The notes under the pieces were generated by a model that was given only the letters and a program-made list of their open reading frames with translations, made no database searches and had not been told where the DNA came from. DNA of 64,000 nt from the NCBI GenBank assembly GCA_020634625.1, contig JACKBJ010000016.1:1-64000 (forward strand), given 5' to 3'. Position 1 is the stretch's first letter, and each line of letters starts with the position of its first letter. The DNA is from Caldilineae bacterium (GTDB taxonomy: Bacteria; Chloroflexota; Anaerolineae; Epilineales; Epilineaceae). Shown here in pieces: positions 59,695 to 64,000 of the stretch. The translations under genes were made by a program, and so were the position numbers.

Positions 59695-61317
59695 TCAGGG
59701 ACAGCCGGCCTTCCAGACCACCCCGTTGAAGGGGCCGAAGGGCTTGCCCGAGTCGCGTAGGCTCAGCCAGGTCCGCAGCGGGTTGCGCCAGCTCGGCGGC
59801 AGGGCCGGGTTGGCGGGCTTGAGCCAGCCTTCGACCTGCTGCGGCGCGGCCAGCGCGGCGGCGATGACGGCCGGCGGCACCTGCGCCGGAAGCTGCGGGC
59901 AGACCCGGCCCAACGGCTCGGGCGTCGGATTCGACGCGGAGGTCGGCGTCGGCAGGGGCGTCCGTGTCGGGCTCGGGGCGACGGGCGTCGGCGTCAGCCC
60001 GCTGCCGTCCTCGGCCAGGACCAGCAAGCCTTCGCGCGAGCTCAGGCCCAGCGGAGCCGGATCGCCGGACTGCTCGGCGACGTAGGCGGCGCGATGGCCC
60101 GGGCCGTCGAAGCCCGGCAGCAGCTCGGGGACGATGCTGCTGACGCCCGGCCGACCGAAGGTGTCGGTCACCTGTTCGATCACCCCACCGTCGTGCCAGA
60201 CGAAGAGCTCGAGGTTGCCGTTGGCGTTGCCGCCCCCGAAGTCCGATCGTGACAGGAAGGCCACCCGCCGGCCGTCGCCGCTGATGCGCGGCAGGATGCT
60301 GCTGGCCTGGCTGCTGGTGGCGGTGCTGAGCCGCGACAGGCCGAGGCCGGCCTCCCAGAGGTAGATCTCGATCGCCTGGTGCGGGCCCGGCGAGCCGACG
60401 TCGACCTGTCCGCGTCCGGCGGCGAAGGCGATGCGCTGGCCATCGTCCGAGACGGTCGGGTCGTAGAGCTCGCGGGCGGTGAGCGGCGGTCGCCAGTCGG
60501 TCAGCTGCAGGAATCGCGCGCGGTCGCCGGGCTGCGTCGGCGGCCCGCTCCAGGCGAAGAGCTCCCAGCTGTCGTCGGCGTTGCCGCCGGTCAGGTCGTC
60601 CTGGAGCACGAAGGCGACGCGGGATCCGTCGGCCGAGATCTCGGGCCGGCTGTGGTAGGGCGCGCCACGGAGGTCGGTGAGCTGGTCGAGCCGGCCGCCG
60701 ATCTCGGCCCGGTACAGCTCGATGCTGCCGTCCGGGTTGGCGCCCGTCAGGTCGGCGTCGTGCCAGAAGGCGATCACCTTGCCGTCGCGGCTGAGGGCCG
60801 CACCCTCGGCCGCGTCGCCGCTCGGCGCGTCGGTGATCTGCAGGAAGCTCGGCGCCGGGCCCAGCGTATCCAGAAGGAAGACCTCCTTCGTGCCGTCGGC
60901 GTTGGCGCCGGCCAGGTCGGCGTCGGAGAGGAAGGCGATGCGCAGCCCGTCGCCCGAGAGCGTGGGCCGGGACTGGTCGAGGAAGCCGCCGGGACCGGTT
61001 CGGGTCACCTGGCCCAGGCCGCCGCCCTGCCGCCAGACGAAGATCTCGGGGTTGCGGTCGGGGTTGCCGCCGCTCGGATCGCCGTTGTGCTGGAAGGCCG
61101 CCAGCGGCTGCGCGGCCGCCAGGTCCGGCTCGCGGACCCGGCCGGCGCCCTCGGCCGTGAGCGCGGTCAGCGTCCAGGAGCCCAAGCCGCCCTGGGCCCA
61201 GGCGCGCCCGTCGCTGTGCGGCGCCAGCCCGGCCAACAGGGCCAGCAGCCCGGCGCCAGCTAGCGCGAGCCGACGGATGTCCGGTCGCTTCGGCGATGCC
61301 TTGGATCGACGGGTCAT
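59695..61317 (-). CDS. Secreted PD40/TolB-like beta-propeller protein
   Basis: 540 residues. Signal peptide (~18-42), then about six blades (~70-400), each with 'AFLSDADLAGANADGTKEVF'-like segments: Asp-[LP]-[TS/A]-Gly-[GA]-Asn-x-[DN]-Gly/Asp and an 'E[IL][FY]' strand. A PT-rich linker (~440-460) leads to a short C-terminal domain with two Cys. Function not known; such propellers bind proteins or sugars. AGGAGG before the ATG at 61317. Divergent from 61488. Confidence 0.82.
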   Translation of the reverse strand: MTRRSKASPKRPDIRRLALAGAGLLALLAGLAPHSDGRAWAQGGLGSWTLTALTAEGAGRVREPDLAAAQPLAAFQHNGDPSGGNPDRNPEIFVWRQGGGLGQVTRTGPGGFLDQSRPTLSGDGLRIAFLSDADLAGANADGTKEVFLLDTLGPAPSFLQITDAPSGDAAEGAALSRDGKVIAFWHDADLTGANPDGSIELYRAEIGGRLDQLTDLRGAPYHSRPEISADGSRVAFVLQDDLTGGNADDSWELFAWSGPPTQPGDRARFLQLTDWRPPLTARELYDPTVSDDGQRIAFAAGRGQVDVGSPGPHQAIEIYLWEAGLGLSRLSTATSSQASSILPRISGDGRRVAFLSRSDFGGGNANGNLELFVWHDGGVIEQVTDTFGRPGVSSIVPELLPGFDGPGHRAAYVAEQSGDPAPLGLSSREGLLVLAEDGSGLTPTPVAPSPTRTPLPTPTSASNPTPEPLGRVCPQLPAQVPPAVIAAALAAPQQVEGWLKPANPALPPSWRNPLRTWLSLRDSGKPFGPFNGVVWKAGCP

Positions 61318-61487
61318 GGCCAACCTCCTGGATCTGACGAGGGCTCGGACGCCGACCCGCAGGCCGGCACGGCACGAACATGGAACCGTTTGGGGCGCGA
61401 TGACGTTCAATGGACGAGCACCCAAGGGCGCTCAAACCATACATCGGGCGCGAGGACGCGCCCAGCGACCCACGAGGAGGCGATCGA

Positions 61488-61808
61488 ATGAGCATCCAAG
61501 AGACCCGGATGGACCTGGCCGTGCGCCTGGTGTCACGCGCCTTTCGCGACAGCCCCGAGGCCGAGACCGCGCTCCGCCTGACGGGTTTTCGCGAGGCCTA
61601 CGCGGCCCTGGCGGACCTGGACGCCGGCGACGAGGCGTGGACCGAGGACACCCTGGCGGCGGCCTGGGAGCTGGTGGCCGATGCCTGGCCGCGCGGGGGG
61701 CCGCTGGAGGTCCTGATCCGCGATCTCCGGGCGGCGCACCGGACCCTGATCGACACCGCCCTGCCGCCGCCCGAGGTCCAGCGGCGCAAGCCCCGGCGCG
61801 ATGCCTGA
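61488..61808 (+). CDS. Small soluble helical protein
   Basis: 106 residues, all-helical, acidic middle and basic C-terminal end. I do not recognise it. CGAGGAGG lies 7 nt before the ATG at 61488, which decides this start over one at 61410. It lies divergent from the propeller gene and 104 nt before the kinase gene. Confidence 0.6.
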   Translation: MSIQETRMDLAVRLVSRAFRDSPEAETALRLTGFREAYAALADLDAGDEAWTEDTLAAAWELVADAWPRGGPLEVLIRDLRAAHRTLIDTALPPPEVQRRKPRRDA

Positions 61809-61847
61809 GCTCGGGCGACGACCGCCCGCGAGCCGGCCGGACATCCG

Positions 61848-61876
61848 TTGACCCTGCCAGGCCTTTCAGGTATCGT
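61848..61876 (+). promoter_or_regulatory. Promoter-like site before the histidine kinase
   Basis: TTGACC (61848-61853), 17-nt spacer, TATCGT (61871-61876). Start near 61883, about 30 nt before the ATG at 61913. Confidence 0.5.
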
Positions 61877-61912
61877 CTTGAATCACGCCCGAAGCCCCCT
61901 GGTCCGTCCCGC

Positions 61913-64000
<2,088 letters not shown>

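Noticed and set aside
59225..61495. A 756-codon frame on the minus strand overlapping the PD40 gene
   Set aside because: Different register of the propeller gene; Arg/Pro-rich, no signal peptide or motif.

Overview
The window is high-GC DNA (about two thirds G+C by eye), probably from a member of the Chloroflexota of the Anaerolineae/Ardenticatenia type. The evidence is indirect: large secreted proteins with Pro-Thr linkers, 'YLP' motifs near protein ends, CotH/lamin-tail-domain proteins, DUF4397 and PD40 proteins, and leaderless-looking transcripts. No rRNA or tRNA gene was recognised, so the assignment stays tentative.

Layout. (1) 87-1451 is a lipoprotein-like gene. (2) 1850-22603 is a siphovirus-type structural and lysis block, all on the plus strand: prohead protease, HK97-fold capsid protein, neck genes, tail tube, two overlapping tail-chaperone frames with a good +1 frameshift site, a 2001-residue tape measure, distal tail genes, and a lysis cassette (coiled-coil membrane protein, GH-A-like glycosidase with LysM, LysM-amidase, holin-like protein). 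No portal, terminase, integrase, repressor or replication gene is present. (3) 22604-36989 is mosaic accessory DNA: a promoter-hairpin unit, an AT-richer pair of surface-protein genes bounded by IS66-like relics, a complete IS21-family element, an IS4-family element, a duplicated ~470-bp cassette, a lipoprotein gene inside 32-bp inverted repeats, and a minus-strand operon with a ribbon-helix-helix protein and an FtsK/HerA-type ATPase. (4) From 36990 on the DNA looks like core chromosome.

The core part holds a methyltransferase; a MoxR ATPase with a CoxE-like VWA protein; purQ; a CarH/LitR-like B12-binding MerR regulator divergent from a TIGR01777 epimerase and an SRPBCC protein; an LPXTG-like DUF4397 surface protein; a VTC polyphosphate polymerase-like gene with DUF4956, facing two tandem giant CotH proteins; a large secreted protein beside an ECF sigma factor and a probable anti-sigma factor; a rhodanese; a PD40 propeller protein; and the start of a PAS-GAF sensor histidine kinase cut by the window end.

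The most notable signals are the influenza PA-X-like +1 slippery site between the tail-chaperone frames, the head-tail-lysis block without packaging genes, a shared palindrome at two promoters in the light-regulator neighbourhood, the 32-bp inverted-repeat unit carrying a lipoprotein gene, and the repeat-flanked promoter of the FtsK operon.
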